This document shows, piece after piece, positions 19,930 to 29,752 of a stretch of DNA of 64,000 nucleotides. A model generated the notes under the pieces. The model searched no databases, had not been told where the DNA came from, and saw nothing but the letters and a program-made list of their open reading frames with translations. Source of the DNA: CADEED01 sp043747875 (GTDB lineage Bacteria; Pseudomonadota; Gammaproteobacteria; Steroidobacterales; Steroidobacteraceae); assembly GCA_043747875.1 (NCBI GenBank), contig JAYTOI010000027.1, positions 1-64,000 on the forward strand. The letters run 5' to 3'. Made by a program: the position numbers and the translations under genes. Positions within the stretch are counted from its first letter, which is position 1. Each line of letters opens with the position of its first letter.

Positions 19930-21213
19930 ATGGATGACATGACGCCACTGGTCGACCGTCTGCGCATCGACCGCAGCAGCGACGGCAACGAAGGGAGTTC
20001 ACGCCGGTGGGTGTTGATCACCAGCGGGGTCGTACTCGTCCTGGCGATTGGAGCAGGAGTGTCATGGGCGCTCTTGCGACCGGGGGCCATCGCAGTTGAG
20101 GCCGTAGCGGCTCGCGAGATGAGCAGCGCTCCGCGTGCAAACAATCTCTCGACCGGCATATCCATGCTGGATGCTTCGGGGTACGTGGTGGCGCGCCGCG
20201 CTGCCACGGTCGCTTCGAAGACCATCGGCCGCCTGGTCGAGGTCATGATCGAGGAAGGGCAACGAGTCGAAGCCGGGCAGATCATCGCCAGGCTCGATGA
20301 CTCCAACGCGCGCGCTGCCCTCGAGCAGGCGCGCGCGCAACTGGCGCAGGCGCAAGCGAGTCACGAAGCGGCCAAGGGGGCGCTCGACGATGCCAGGCCT
20401 ATCTTCAGGCGCAATGAGCAGCAGATGAAGGCGGGCGTCATCAGCGCACAGACATTCGACGACGCGCGGGCGACATACAACGCCTCTCAGTCGGATTACG
20501 CCGTGCGAGCGCGTGGAGTGGACGTCTCCAGAGCGGTGCTCGCCGTAGCCCAGCGCAACTTCGAAGACACCGTGGTCCGTGCGCCCTTTGGCGGAGTGAT
20601 CACGGTGAAGGCCGCTCAAGCGGGTGAGATCGTGTCGCCCCAGTCCTCCGGAGGGTTCACGCGCACGGGGATCGGCACCATCGTGGACATGGAGTCGCTC
20701 GAGGTGGAAGTGGATGTCAGCGAGAATTTCATCAACCGCGTCCAACCGGGTCAGACCGCCATCATCCATCTGAACGCCTACCCGGACTGGGAGATTCCCG
20801 CTGCGGTCATCGCCGTCATCCCCACGGCCGATCGTTCCAAGGCCACCGTGAAGGTGCGCGTGGGCTTCAAACAACGCGATGAACGCGTCCTGCCGGAGAT
20901 GGGCGCGCGGGTTTCGTTCCTGCGCTCGTCGCCCGCCCCAGACTCTTCTGCACCTGCTGCAGTAGCGGCTGTCATGGTGCCGACCGATGCCGTGCAAGTC
21001 AGCGGCGACACGGGTGCCGTGTTCATCGTCAACGACGACATCATCGAGCGGCGCGCGGTGCGCCTGGGCGGCCGCACCTCCGAAGGGCAGATCGTGCTCT
21101 CGGGTCTTACGGCCGGCGCGCGCGTGGTGGTGGGCAATCTCGAACTACTCAGCGACGGTGCGAAAGTGCGTGTCGCTTCACATGGTGCAAGTCAGCAAGG
21201 AGAAACGCCATGA
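19930..21213 (+). CDS. HlyD/MacA-like periplasmic adaptor protein
   Basis: A 427-residue membrane fusion protein. A single transmembrane helix (residues about 20-45) is followed by a lipoyl half-motif, an alpha-helical hairpin rich in Ala/Gln (residues about 125-185), the second lipoyl half and beta-barrel domains. It would link the inner-membrane permeases to an outer-membrane channel; no TolC-like gene is in the window. It starts directly behind the previous stop and overlaps the ATPase start as ATGA. Confidence 0.88.
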   Translation: MDDMTPLVDRLRIDRSSDGNEGSSRRWVLITSGVVLVLAIGAGVSWALLRPGAIAVEAVAAREMSSAPRANNLSTGISMLDASGYVVARRAATVASKTIGRLVEVMIEEGQRVEAGQIIARLDDSNARAALEQARAQLAQAQASHEAAKGALDDARPIFRRNEQQMKAGVISAQTFDDARATYNASQSDYAVRARGVDVSRAVLAVAQRNFEDTVVRAPFGGVITVKAAQAGEIVSPQSSGGFTRTGIGTIVDMESLEVEVDVSENFINRVQPGQTAIIHLNAYPDWEIPAAVIAVIPTADRSKATVKVRVGFKQRDERVLPEMGARVSFLRSSPAPDSSAPAAVAAVMVPTDAVQVSGDTGAVFIVNDDIIERRAVRLGGRTSEGQIVLSGLTAGARVVVGNLELLSDGAKVRVASHGASQQGETP

Positions 21214-21905
21214 CGGCGCTCGTGTCCGTAAAGAACGTGGGAAAGACTTACATCCGTGGCAAGCAGAAAGTAGAGGTGCTGCATCAGCTGAACCTGGAGG
21301 TCGAATCCGGCGAGTTCCTGGTGCTCATGGGCCCCTCCGGCTCGGGCAAGTCGACGCTGCTCAATCTGATCAGCGGACTCGATCGTCCGAACGAAGGCGA
21401 GATCGTGGTGAGTGGCGAGCAGATCGACAAGCTCTCGAACTCCCAGCTCGCGAAGTGGCGCGCGCGCCGGGTGGGCTTCGTCTTTCAGTCCTATCACCTC
21501 ATGCCGATGCTCACGGCGGAGGGCAACGTGGAGCTGCCCCTGCTGCTCACTGGACTTTCACGTGCGCGTCGACGCCAGCACGTTCGGACCGCGCTGCAGC
21601 TCGTGGGCCTGGCAGATCGCGCCTCGCACAAGCCTTCGGAGCTCTCCGGCGGTCAGCAACAGCGGGTCGCCATTGCGCGCGCGCTCGTGGTGGATCCGGA
21701 GCTGTTCGTGTGCGACGAACCCACCGGCGACCTGGATCGCGCTACGGCCGTGGAGATTCTCGATCTCATGCAGATGCTCAACCGGCAGCAGCGCAAGACA
21801 ATCATCATGGTCACCCACGACCCCAAGGCGGCCGAGTATGCGTCCCGTCAGGTGCATCTCGACAAGGGTCAGCTCATTGACGCGAACGTCAGAACGACGT
21901 CCTAG
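21210..21905 (+). CDS. ABC transporter ATP-binding protein (MacB/LolD type)
   Basis: A 231-residue ATPase with Walker A GPSGSGKST, the signature LSGGQQQR and Walker B LFVCDEPTGDLD. The LDR continuation after DEPTGD is typical of the MacB/LolD/FtsE class that energises FtsX permeases without transporting through the membrane. It completes the four-part exporter encoded at 17581-21905. Confidence 0.93.
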   Translation: MTALVSVKNVGKTYIRGKQKVEVLHQLNLEVESGEFLVLMGPSGSGKSTLLNLISGLDRPNEGEIVVSGEQIDKLSNSQLAKWRARRVGFVFQSYHLMPMLTAEGNVELPLLLTGLSRARRRQHVRTALQLVGLADRASHKPSELSGGQQQRVAIARALVVDPELFVCDEPTGDLDRATAVEILDLMQMLNRQQRKTIIMVTHDPKAAEYASRQVHLDKGQLIDANVRTTS

Positions 21906-21919
21906 CCGGGGACGACGTC

Positions 21920-23164
21920 ATGCCACAAATTCTGATATCCACCACGGGATCTCTCGGCGACCTGAATCCAATGCTGGCAGTAGGGGAGGAACTGCTCGCG
22001 TTGGGCGCGAAGGTGACATTCGCTACCTACCCTTGCTACGAGGACGCGTGTCGAAAGAGCGGATTCGGCTTCGTAGCGCTCGGGGGTCCGGAAAGCTACG
22101 TGAGCAGCTTGAGATATTCGAGAGAAATGCTCGCCGATGGAAGCTTCGAAATGTTCGTCGACCGCGTGAATTTCGACCACCTGGAACCGCAATATGCGCA
22201 GCTCCTGGCGGCGGCAGATGGCGCGGACCTCCTGTTGGCGTCCGCACACGTGGTTGCCGCGCATCTGGTCGCGGAGAAGGTTGGAATTCCCTATGTTGCC
22301 TGCGCCACGTGCCTGATTCATCTGCGCTCGGTCGCGACGATCGGCAGCGACCGGTACCGCAAGCTTGCAACAGCCTCGGCGCGCTGGCAGTCGGTGTTGC
22401 GAAAATTCCGTCTGGATCATCAGCTCGCCCGGAAAGTGTTGCCGATGGCCTCACTACTGTCCGATGCGGCGAAGGTTGTCGGCGTACTTCCGTCCTTTCT
22501 GGTATCTGCGCAGGACACGCGGAACCCGAAGCTCGAAGTCGTGGGTTACGCCAACCATCGACAGTCGGAATGGATGGTGCCGGACGATGAATTGCGGGCG
22601 TTCTGTGACGAACGAACCGTGGCGTTCTCCTTTGGTTCGTTCGCCGACGCCTGCGATCCTAACTATTTCTTCGAGGAATCCGTGGCCGCCTGCAGGATGC
22701 TGAACCTCAAGTGGGTGTTCGTGAGCCAGCACGTGAAGCCGGACATGCTCGAGGGCAGCAGCGACGACGGGCTGGTTCGCAACACCCTTGCGCCAGGCGC
22801 CGTGTTCCCACTCGTCGGAATGACGGTTCACCACGGCGGCACAGGCACGCTGATTGCGGCCTGCAAGAGTCTGAAGCCGATGGTGGTCGTGCCGTTCTTT
22901 CTCGATCAGCCGCTGCACGCAGAGCGCATGCATTCCCTGATTGGATGTCCGGTCATTTCCGCCACCGAGTACAGTCGTCACACAGCCGTCCAGGCGCTTC
23001 GGCAAGCCCTGGAAAATCGCGAGGCCATGAGCGCGTCGCTTCGTGAACTGATGGCGGGGGAGACAGATGGCGCCGTGCGTGGCGCGCAGCAGACACTCGC
23101 GGTGCTGAAGGCGCCGAAGAAAGACCTGTTTCGTGCGCCCAGCACTGCAACGCCGCGGGCCTGA
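21920..23164 (+). CDS. GT1-family glycosyltransferase (UGT/EryCIII-like)
   Basis: A 414-residue GT-B glycosyltransferase. The N-terminus ISTTGSLGDLNP matches the acceptor-domain start of bacterial GT1 enzymes, and the C-terminal HHGGTGT plus PFFLDQPLHAER segment is the nucleotide-sugar site. Such enzymes glycosylate natural products and lipids. It starts 14 bases after the exporter ATPase, so it is in the same transcription unit and may decorate the NRPS product. The sugar donor cannot be read from sequence. Confidence 0.85.
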   Translation: MPQILISTTGSLGDLNPMLAVGEELLALGAKVTFATYPCYEDACRKSGFGFVALGGPESYVSSLRYSREMLADGSFEMFVDRVNFDHLEPQYAQLLAAADGADLLLASAHVVAAHLVAEKVGIPYVACATCLIHLRSVATIGSDRYRKLATASARWQSVLRKFRLDHQLARKVLPMASLLSDAAKVVGVLPSFLVSAQDTRNPKLEVVGYANHRQSEWMVPDDELRAFCDERTVAFSFGSFADACDPNYFFEESVAACRMLNLKWVFVSQHVKPDMLEGSSDDGLVRNTLAPGAVFPLVGMTVHHGGTGTLIAACKSLKPMVVVPFFLDQPLHAERMHSLIGCPVISATEYSRHTAVQALRQALENREAMSASLRELMAGETDGAVRGAQQTLAVLKAPKKDLFRAPSTATPRA

Positions 23165-23190
23165 CTGGCAGACCGCGCAAAGGAAGACGC

Positions 23191-24114
23191 ATGACACGCG
23201 GTCACCGGATCGTAGCGATGCCACTCATCCGGGCGAACTATCAGCGCGGAGAAAGTTCACGTACCGATCTCAGCTACAGCGTCTATGGGCGCGCCACCTG
23301 GCAGTGGTGGTGCAAACGGCATTCCATCGAATTTCGAGTGCTGGAAGAACCGGCTCAGAGTTGCGCGGACGACCCACCCACGGTGCAACGTTGGGCGCAC
23401 GCCGCGAGATTGCTGACGGAAGGTGGACCGGGAACCGAGATCGCCTTCGTAGATGCCGACACCATGATCCGCTGGGACACGCCCAACCTCTTCGAGGCCT
23501 GCGATACGAAAATCGGCCTGGGTGTGGTCATGGACAACACCCTGCCGTATTGGAACCACCGCAGCATCGTCGCGCATCGATTCCTCTTCCCCGACGTCGA
23601 ATTGCCTTGGTGGCAGTACTTCAACGCAGGGCTGGTCGTCCTCGGGACCCAGCACATCGACTTCTTGCGCGCCTTTCTGGCTTTCTATGGCGAGAATCGA
23701 GCAGAGCTGCAGAAGCTGCACGCGAGTCGCGACGTGGGTACCGATCAGACCCCGCTCAACTACCTGGTGAGAAAGCTGGGTGTAGAGCTCCAGATTCTGC
23801 CGGCACCGTTCAATCTTCTGCGGTGTCTGGAGGTTCCGGCCAGCGTTTTCCCCTCCCTGTCCAAAGTCACGACGCTGGAAGATCTGGCAAGCCAGTTGGA
23901 TCTCGTCGCGCCCCATGCATTTGCGTTCATCGACTTCGGTCAGGTCTGGCATTTCGCCCGCGTGCCCGTGGCGGCGTGGGGCATGCCCGTCCGGGCGTGC
24001 ATCATGTACGACGCATTGCGACGCTGTGGGTCTGAATATCACGGTCTGGAGATGCCGCGGCCACCGGCATTGACGCTCCAGCCGCGTGCTGCTGCTGCGG
24101 TCGGCAGCAACTGA
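23191..24114 (+). CDS. GT-A-fold glycosyltransferase-like protein
   Basis: A 307-residue protein I recognise only at fold level. The segment AFVDADTMIRW has the DxD metal motif of GT-A nucleotide-sugar transferases, and YFNAGLVVLG with a later DQTPLN matches the sugar-binding region of that fold. No signal peptide or membrane helix is seen. AAGGA lies nine bases before the ATG, 26 bases behind the GT1 gene. It is likely a cluster glycosyltransferase; the acceptor is unknown. Confidence 0.65.
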   Translation: MTRGHRIVAMPLIRANYQRGESSRTDLSYSVYGRATWQWWCKRHSIEFRVLEEPAQSCADDPPTVQRWAHAARLLTEGGPGTEIAFVDADTMIRWDTPNLFEACDTKIGLGVVMDNTLPYWNHRSIVAHRFLFPDVELPWWQYFNAGLVVLGTQHIDFLRAFLAFYGENRAELQKLHASRDVGTDQTPLNYLVRKLGVELQILPAPFNLLRCLEVPASVFPSLSKVTTLEDLASQLDLVAPHAFAFIDFGQVWHFARVPVAAWGMPVRACIMYDALRRCGSEYHGLEMPRPPALTLQPRAAAAVGSN

Positions 24115-24150
24115 ATTCACACGTATTTTCGGATGGCATCAGTTAGCTAG

Positions 24151-24176
24151 AGTCGCCGCAACCGGCGGCTCATTTT
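24151..24176 (+). terminator. GC-rich hairpin with short T run
   Basis: AGTCGCCG, loop CAAC and CGGCGGCT form an 8-bp stem (one G-T pair) followed by CATTTT. It lies just ahead of the ribosome-binding site of the next gene, so it could be a weak terminator or an attenuator. Only four Ts follow. Confidence 0.4.
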
Positions 24177-24189
24177 GGAGAGAGCGGCC

Positions 24190-25308
24190 ATGAATGGACT
24201 CGGTTCCCGGATCTGTTTCGCGACGATGGAGTACCCGCCCCACGTCGGAGGCGCAGCGCGTTCCGCGCAACGTCTGGTTCGCGGTCTGGTGCGCGCCGGC
24301 TACGACGTGGTCGTGTTCGCCGCGGTACCACCGGAGTCGGCAGCGGAGGAATCCGTGATGGACGGCGTGCGCGTGCATCGCATACCCATGAAACTGCAAG
24401 CATCGCTCGACGCGCTCCGGCGGGAAGACCAACGCCGCCCGTTCGACCTCTTTCACGGCTTCACACTGTTAGCCGCCTATCCGTGTCTTGCCGTTGCGGC
24501 AGAGGGCGGCCGGCCGGTGGTTGCGAGCATCCGTGGCGCCGACGGAATGCGGTTCGGTCCCAAGATCGACGACGTGGTCCGTGGCGCCGCCTGGATCACT
24601 TCCGTCAGCAGCGACAGCCTGAGCCGCGCCATGACCGTGAGGGACCTCGGCGGCTGCAGCTCTGTGATCCCGAACGGGATCGACATCGCGCGGTTCGGCC
24701 AGTGGAGCCCGACGCAGGAGAACGCCGGCGTCGTGGGGACGGTTGCGACGTTTCGACCGAAGAAGAACATTCCGCACCTCATTCGATCGTACGCGTCGCT
24801 CCCCGCGAACGTCCGGCGGCGGCTCCTGCTGGTAGGCGACGCCTACGACGGCAACGTGCTCTCGACCGCGCGTCGCAGCGATCTGCTGGCGCTGGTGGGC
24901 GAGCTCGGGCTCAGCGAGGAGGTGACGATCACCGGCCTGGTGGATAACGCCGTGGTGCCGGAATACCACCAGCAGATGCGGGTCTTCGTGCTGTCGTCGG
25001 ATCACGAAGGCATGCCTAACAGCCTGCTGGAGGCGGCGGCATCGGGAGTTCCGATCGTGGCGACAGCGGTGGACGGCATCAAGGACGTGTTCACCGACGG
25101 CCACGACGCGCTGATTGTGGAACCAGGGCACGTTGGCCAGCTGCGGGACGCGATGCAGAGTGTCATGACCGACGAAAAATTGGCGCGCCACCTTTCCGAG
25201 GGAGGGCGAGAGACAGCCGCGCGCCTGACTCCGGCTGCAGAGCTGTGTAGTTATACCGACTTGTACAGAAGGCTCCTGGCGGGCCGGAGCGTGATGGTCA
25301 GCTCATGA
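24190..25308 (+). CDS. GT4-family glycosyltransferase
   Basis: A 372-residue GT-B enzyme. The N-terminus YPPHVGGAARSAQ is the GT4 acceptor-domain signature, NGIDIARF and the SDHEGMPNSLLEA segment form the E-x7-E donor site. ATG 24190 is chosen because GGAGAG lies seven bases upstream. The gene follows a possible hairpin, so it may be partly uncoupled from the genes ahead. Its stop overlaps the next start as ATGA. Confidence 0.88.
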   Translation: MNGLGSRICFATMEYPPHVGGAARSAQRLVRGLVRAGYDVVVFAAVPPESAAEESVMDGVRVHRIPMKLQASLDALRREDQRRPFDLFHGFTLLAAYPCLAVAAEGGRPVVASIRGADGMRFGPKIDDVVRGAAWITSVSSDSLSRAMTVRDLGGCSSVIPNGIDIARFGQWSPTQENAGVVGTVATFRPKKNIPHLIRSYASLPANVRRRLLLVGDAYDGNVLSTARRSDLLALVGELGLSEEVTITGLVDNAVVPEYHQQMRVFVLSSDHEGMPNSLLEAAASGVPIVATAVDGIKDVFTDGHDALIVEPGHVGQLRDAMQSVMTDEKLARHLSEGGRETAARLTPAAELCSYTDLYRRLLAGRSVMVSS

Positions 25309-26807
25309 GGCCGGCCGGAACAATCGGGGGCGCGGGTCGCCTCGACCGCGTCCGGGAGTTTGCCGACAACCTGTTGGCGCACGCACGTCCGGAAGGCTCG
25401 CCATTGTTCATGGATCGACTCGACGGTGACGCGCGCTGTCGTGATTTCAGCCGGTTGTCCGGTGCTGGAGGTGAGTTCGCGCTGTCGAACCTCGCGGACC
25501 AGCAGTGTCTGATGCGGATGCTGGTTGGACTGACCGGGCTGACCGGTGATGATCGATATCGGACGGCGGCGCTGGATTCGGTCCGGTTCGTATTGCAGCA
25601 GTTCGCGGACCCCGCCGGCCTGTTGGCCTGGGGCGGGCACGTGGCGATCACGCTGCCCATGCGGGACGTGGCCGTCGAGACGGCCAAACGCCCGCGACAC
25701 GAGTTGAAGTGCGTTTACCCCTTTTACGAACTCATGTGGCAAGCGGACGCGATGGCCACGCGCAAGTGCATAGAGGCGTTCTGGAACGCCCACGTGAGCG
25801 ATTGGCAGCGGCTCGACTTCAGCCGGCACGGCCGGTACCAGGTGAAGATAGGAGCGTTGTGGGAGTCCGAATACGATCCCGGCCCGGTTTTTTTCTGGGG
25901 ACAAGGGTTGACCTTTTCCCGAACGGGCAGCGATCTCTACTATGCGGCGGCGATGCACACGCACCTGTCCGGAGCGCCGAAGCCGCTGGTTTGGGCCAAG
26001 CGCCTCGCCCGGCGCTACGTCGAGACGAGGCAGCCGGGCGTGGGCATCAGCGGGTATCAGTACAGCCAATGCGCGGACTCGGAGTGCAACGGCCGGGAGA
26101 TCCGTGGCGACCGCGCGCAGTATCAGTATGCCCCCTATCTACCGGAGGGACACCTGATATACGAGAGCACGATTTTCAGGCCCTATCCCGCCGTGCAGAG
26201 ATCCCAGATGCATCTGGCGGAGACGTTGCGCGGCCTGGGAGACGAGTTTTCGGACTGGGCCTCGGAGGAGCTCGCCGCGTGGGCCAGAGTGGCGTACCGC
26301 GCGCGTGACAACGTATTCCTTCCCATGCTGACCGACGGCTACTCACTGGAGGGGTTCGTCATCCGCAAGGACGGATACTTCGGTCCGCGCGGGCGAGTGG
26401 AGGAGGGGAGATTCGCCGGAGCCGACTTCTTCTGGGCCTATGCGCAAGCGTATCGGCTGACGAAGGACGAAATTTTCTGGGCCATGGCGCGCAGCATTGC
26501 CCGGGCAAACGGGCTCGGCGACATCGGGGAGCAGCCGGGCGCAGGGGTGTCACTCGAGCCGGCCTCCGAGGTCTGCGACCATCGTTTCGTACACGGCCTG
26601 CTCGAGGTCTTCAAGGCGACGGGTGATCCGTCCTACCTTCGCTGTGCCGAGGCGATTGCCGACGCGATCATCGCGAGAGGCTTTCGGGAGGGGTGGTTCC
26701 TCGCCGAACACGGCCGGTCCGCGAATCGTCCGGAGGCGTTGGCGATTTTGCGCCTGGTCGCGGTCGAGTCTGGCCGGGAGCAGGACGTCCCGGCGGCCAT
26801 CGTATAG
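25305..26807 (+). CDS. (alpha/alpha)-barrel protein, pectate-lyase-like
   Basis: A 500-residue protein without a signal peptide. It is all-helical in character with many W/Y/F and repeated short helices. The part around PFYELMW, FWNAHV and SRHGRY (residues about 135-185) reminds me of proteins annotated as pectate lyases of the (alpha/alpha) toroid type. A related glycoside hydrolase or isomerase is equally possible. It is translationally coupled to the GT4 gene, so a role with the attached glycan is more likely than plant-wall degradation. The substrate is unknown. Confidence 0.5.
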   Translation: MRPAGTIGGAGRLDRVREFADNLLAHARPEGSPLFMDRLDGDARCRDFSRLSGAGGEFALSNLADQQCLMRMLVGLTGLTGDDRYRTAALDSVRFVLQQFADPAGLLAWGGHVAITLPMRDVAVETAKRPRHELKCVYPFYELMWQADAMATRKCIEAFWNAHVSDWQRLDFSRHGRYQVKIGALWESEYDPGPVFFWGQGLTFSRTGSDLYYAAAMHTHLSGAPKPLVWAKRLARRYVETRQPGVGISGYQYSQCADSECNGREIRGDRAQYQYAPYLPEGHLIYESTIFRPYPAVQRSQMHLAETLRGLGDEFSDWASEELAAWARVAYRARDNVFLPMLTDGYSLEGFVIRKDGYFGPRGRVEEGRFAGADFFWAYAQAYRLTKDEIFWAMARSIARANGLGDIGEQPGAGVSLEPASEVCDHRFVHGLLEVFKATGDPSYLRCAEAIADAIIARGFREGWFLAEHGRSANRPEALAILRLVAVESGREQDVPAAIV

Positions 26808-27658
26808 CCGTGCTGACAAATGGCCGGCAACGACGATCTACGCAGGTGGATTGCTCGAGAAGGCCACGTCGAGCGCGGGCTCGGATTTCCAGCACATGAT
26901 CCGCGCCGGTGTCGCCACGCCGTTGCGGATACTTCCCTTGGTGAAATCGTTTCTAGGCGGCTGCTTCTTCGAGCAAAGGTGCGGGAAATACCAAACGATC
27001 ATGCTTGCCGACGTCGTGCTCGCAGCCGTATGCGTCCGAAAATCTGCGCCCTGGCGGTTTGATGCGAAGCTGATGGAATGCGCTCCAGGCAAAGCCACTG
27101 GAGTCGTGTGTGTCGGTGGAGATCTCGAAGCAGGAACTGGCGCTGCTGTTAGACGGTATCGACTTCACGAGACTGCGTCGGTTGCCGAGTGTGCAGGCGC
27201 AGGCAGCGCTGCGAGCGCTAGTGGTTAGTGATGACGATGTCTATCCACTTTGTCAGACTTCCTCCGTGCTCAACGTCGCAGCGCTGCCGACCGATGGTAC
27301 TCGGCGCGAAACGAGAGAAGAATGTTTGGCGCCGCGCAAGCCCGGTTGCGCACCTGCCATTCACTTCAATGGGCAGTAGTTTGCCTCGGCTTCGAAGACC
27401 CTCAAATTCTTCTCCTGCCGCGGCGCGCCAATACGTGACATCTGGTGATTGGGAAACCAGAAATTGGCTTTTGTAATGCAGCAACCCGTGCCAGAGTTCC
27501 TCGACGCCGACCAGGCCGCGCGCAACGGGACTGCCAACTACCGGGAACGCCGGCGGGTTGCTCGTGGGTCAGAGTTCGTAGACTTTCTTCGGTAAGTCGC
27601 CTGTAATAGTCAGCGCGCAATCATGGACCGGCGCGTCAAACTACACCTCGAGGAACCC
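26808..27658. other. Gene-poor, apparently decayed stretch
   Basis: About 850 bases separate the NRPS cluster from the TonB receptor. Short open frames on both strands show no full-length match to anything I recognise. The only recognisable scrap is an IS66-like TnpB tail at 27110-27210. The stretch probably marks an old insertion site at the cluster edge. Confidence 0.6.
27110..27210 (+). pseudogene. IS66-family TnpB-like C-terminal scrap
   Basis: The frame from 27110 reads SVEISKQELALLLDGIDF, which resembles the C-terminal end of IS66 TnpB (OrfB) proteins, where an E/V-x-I-S...LAMLLDGIDF segment is usual. No TnpA, TnpC or terminal inverted repeat is seen around it, so it can only be a remnant. 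Identification rests on a short stretch and is uncertain. Confidence 0.4.
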
Positions 27659-29752
27659 ATGCCCCACGCTCCCGCCCGAATCGCGTGTCTTGCATCATGT
27701 CTTCTGGCAGCGACCTCCGCGGGCGCCACCGATCCACCCGCGAGAGCCAAGTCCGAACCACCGACCACCAATCAGGATGAAGTGCTCGTCGTCGGCCAGA
27801 AAGACAGGGTTTCTACGAAGATGAACCAGGAGACTGAACGGTTGCTGGGTATCGCCGGCGCTGCCAATGATCCCCTGCAGGCCATCTACGCACTTCCCGG
27901 GGTGACGTTTTCAGCCAGTGACGGTCTGGATGGTTCCGAGCCAGTCATTCGTGGCTCCGCACCGCAGGACAATGCCTATTTCATCGATCTGATTCCGGCC
28001 AGCTACCTCTTTCATATTTTCGGCAACAGCATCTTCGATCAACACATCATCAAGTCTTTCGATCTGTACCCCGCTGCCTTTTCCAGCAAATACGGCAATG
28101 CGACGGGCGGCATCATCGACGTGGGCTTGCGCGAGCCGAGGAATGAAGGATTTGCGACGACACTACATACCAGTCTCTTGACCGCTGGTGCCCTGGTGGA
28201 AACGGGTATTGGCGACGATCAATCCCTGTACGCCACTTATCGACGTAGCACGATCGATCTGGTGCTCAATGAAGACGATTTCGAAGATGACGACGATGAA
28301 GGGGTTCGGATCGACAAACTACCCGTTTCAGATGACTACCAGCTGAAATATTTCTGGCGTCTCAATGAGAGCAATAGTCTTTCATTCGTGGCTGCCGGCG
28401 CGGGCGATACCCTCGCTGCGACATTTGATCAAGACAGCCAGCAAGCTCTCAAAGATCCTGATTTTGCCGGTCCAGCGTCCCTGGAAAAGGGATTCGATAG
28501 TCAGGGAGCGGTGTGGAACTGGCGCGGGAGTGGCCGAGATCTGACGGGCGTCTTCTCGCATATCAGCGAGAGCAACAACCTGATCTACGGCAGGGATCAG
28601 CACGAGAAGACGGACTCGGATCGCTATCTGTCCCGATTCCTCTACCAGCAGGCCCTGAACAAACGTCATTCCTTGTCGATGGGAGTGAGTCTGGAGGAAA
28701 TCAGCTACGAGGTGGATTTCAATGCGAAATGGTTGGCGTGCAATGACCTGGACCCGGAATGTTCGACGGTCGACGCCAGATACGTTTCCTACAAAGACAC
28801 CTTGGATGTGTCCGCCCATGAAGTCTATGTGGAGGACCGATGGGCCATCACTGGCAAACATGCGCTCACTCTAGGTGTCCACTACGGCAGTGACGATTAT
28901 CTTGGAGCCGGACGGATCGAACCGCGCGCGAAGTTCGAGTATCAGATCAACGACCAGCTATCTACCTACGTCGCTGCGGGACAGTACTCGCAGCTGCCCC
29001 AACTGCGTGAAATGATCGAGGTGCTGGGAAATCCGAACCTGACGACCGTCAAGTCCGACCACTATGTATGGGGGATGAACCAGGCGCTGGGCGGCGGCTG
29101 GCGATGGAGTGCGGATCTCTACTACAAGAAAATGACGGATGTCGTCATCTCCGCCAATCAGGACAGCGCGGCAGAAAACTACAGCAATGGAGCCGAGGGC
29201 AGTGCCTATGGTGCAGAATTTCTCATCAAAAAAGACCTGACCGATCGCTGGTACGGCTGGGCATCACTGAGCGTGGCGGAATCCGACCGCACCAAGACAG
29301 CAACCGGGGAAACGGTAAAGTTTGAATACGACAAACCCATACTGCTCAATCTGGTCTGGAACCGTTTGATAGGCAAATTCTGGACAATGGGCCTTCGATG
29401 GACTTACCAGAGCGGCGGGCGATATACGCCGATCGTTGATCTCGTACCCAGCAGTAGCCAGCCGGATGTACTCGAGCCCGTCTACGGCGCACTGAACGGA
29501 GAGAAGCTCCCTGACTATCATCGCCTCGACCTTCGGGCCGAATACACGCGTCCAAAGAAGTGGGGGTACTGGAAGTTCTATGCTGACGTTCTCAATGTCT
29601 ATAACCAGGAGAACGTATCGGGCTATGAATACGCGCCGAATGGCAGGGAGCTGATTCGGCCACCGCCTGGCTATGGCCAGAATGTTCCTGCAACGCAAGA
29701 AACGCGTGACGAATTTTTTCCATCAATCGGTTTCGAAGTGCAGTTCAAGTGA
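27659..29752 (+). CDS. TonB-dependent outer-membrane receptor
   Basis: A 697-residue precursor. ATG 27659 is chosen because AGGA precedes it and a signal peptide ending near SAGA follows; an in-frame ATG at 27623 has no such features. DEVLVVGQ near residue 42 looks like a TonB box. The plug domain follows (LPGV...VIRGSAPQDN...DLIPASYLFH), then a long beta-barrel with alternating aromatic strands, ending in FEVQFK. It could import a siderophore or another ligand. Adjacency to the NRPS cluster is suggestive, but the decayed gap between them weakens the link. Confidence 0.9.
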   Translation: MPHAPARIACLASCLLAATSAGATDPPARAKSEPPTTNQDEVLVVGQKDRVSTKMNQETERLLGIAGAANDPLQAIYALPGVTFSASDGLDGSEPVIRGSAPQDNAYFIDLIPASYLFHIFGNSIFDQHIIKSFDLYPAAFSSKYGNATGGIIDVGLREPRNEGFATTLHTSLLTAGALVETGIGDDQSLYATYRRSTIDLVLNEDDFEDDDDEGVRIDKLPVSDDYQLKYFWRLNESNSLSFVAAGAGDTLAATFDQDSQQALKDPDFAGPASLEKGFDSQGAVWNWRGSGRDLTGVFSHISESNNLIYGRDQHEKTDSDRYLSRFLYQQALNKRHSLSMGVSLEEISYEVDFNAKWLACNDLDPECSTVDARYVSYKDTLDVSAHEVYVEDRWAITGKHALTLGVHYGSDDYLGAGRIEPRAKFEYQINDQLSTYVAAGQYSQLPQLREMIEVLGNPNLTTVKSDHYVWGMNQALGGGWRWSADLYYKKMTDVVISANQDSAAENYSNGAEGSAYGAEFLIKKDLTDRWYGWASLSVAESDRTKTATGETVKFEYDKPILLNLVWNRLIGKFWTMGLRWTYQSGGRYTPIVDLVPSSSQPDVLEPVYGALNGEKLPDYHRLDLRAEYTRPKKWGYWKFYADVLNVYNQENVSGYEYAPNGRELIRPPPGYGQNVPATQETRDEFFPSIGFEVQFK

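Noticed and set aside
27659..29752. TonB receptor as a dedicated siderophore receptor of the NRPS cluster
   Set aside because: Separated by an 850-base decayed stretch; nothing in the sequence names the ligand. Kept as a plain receptor.
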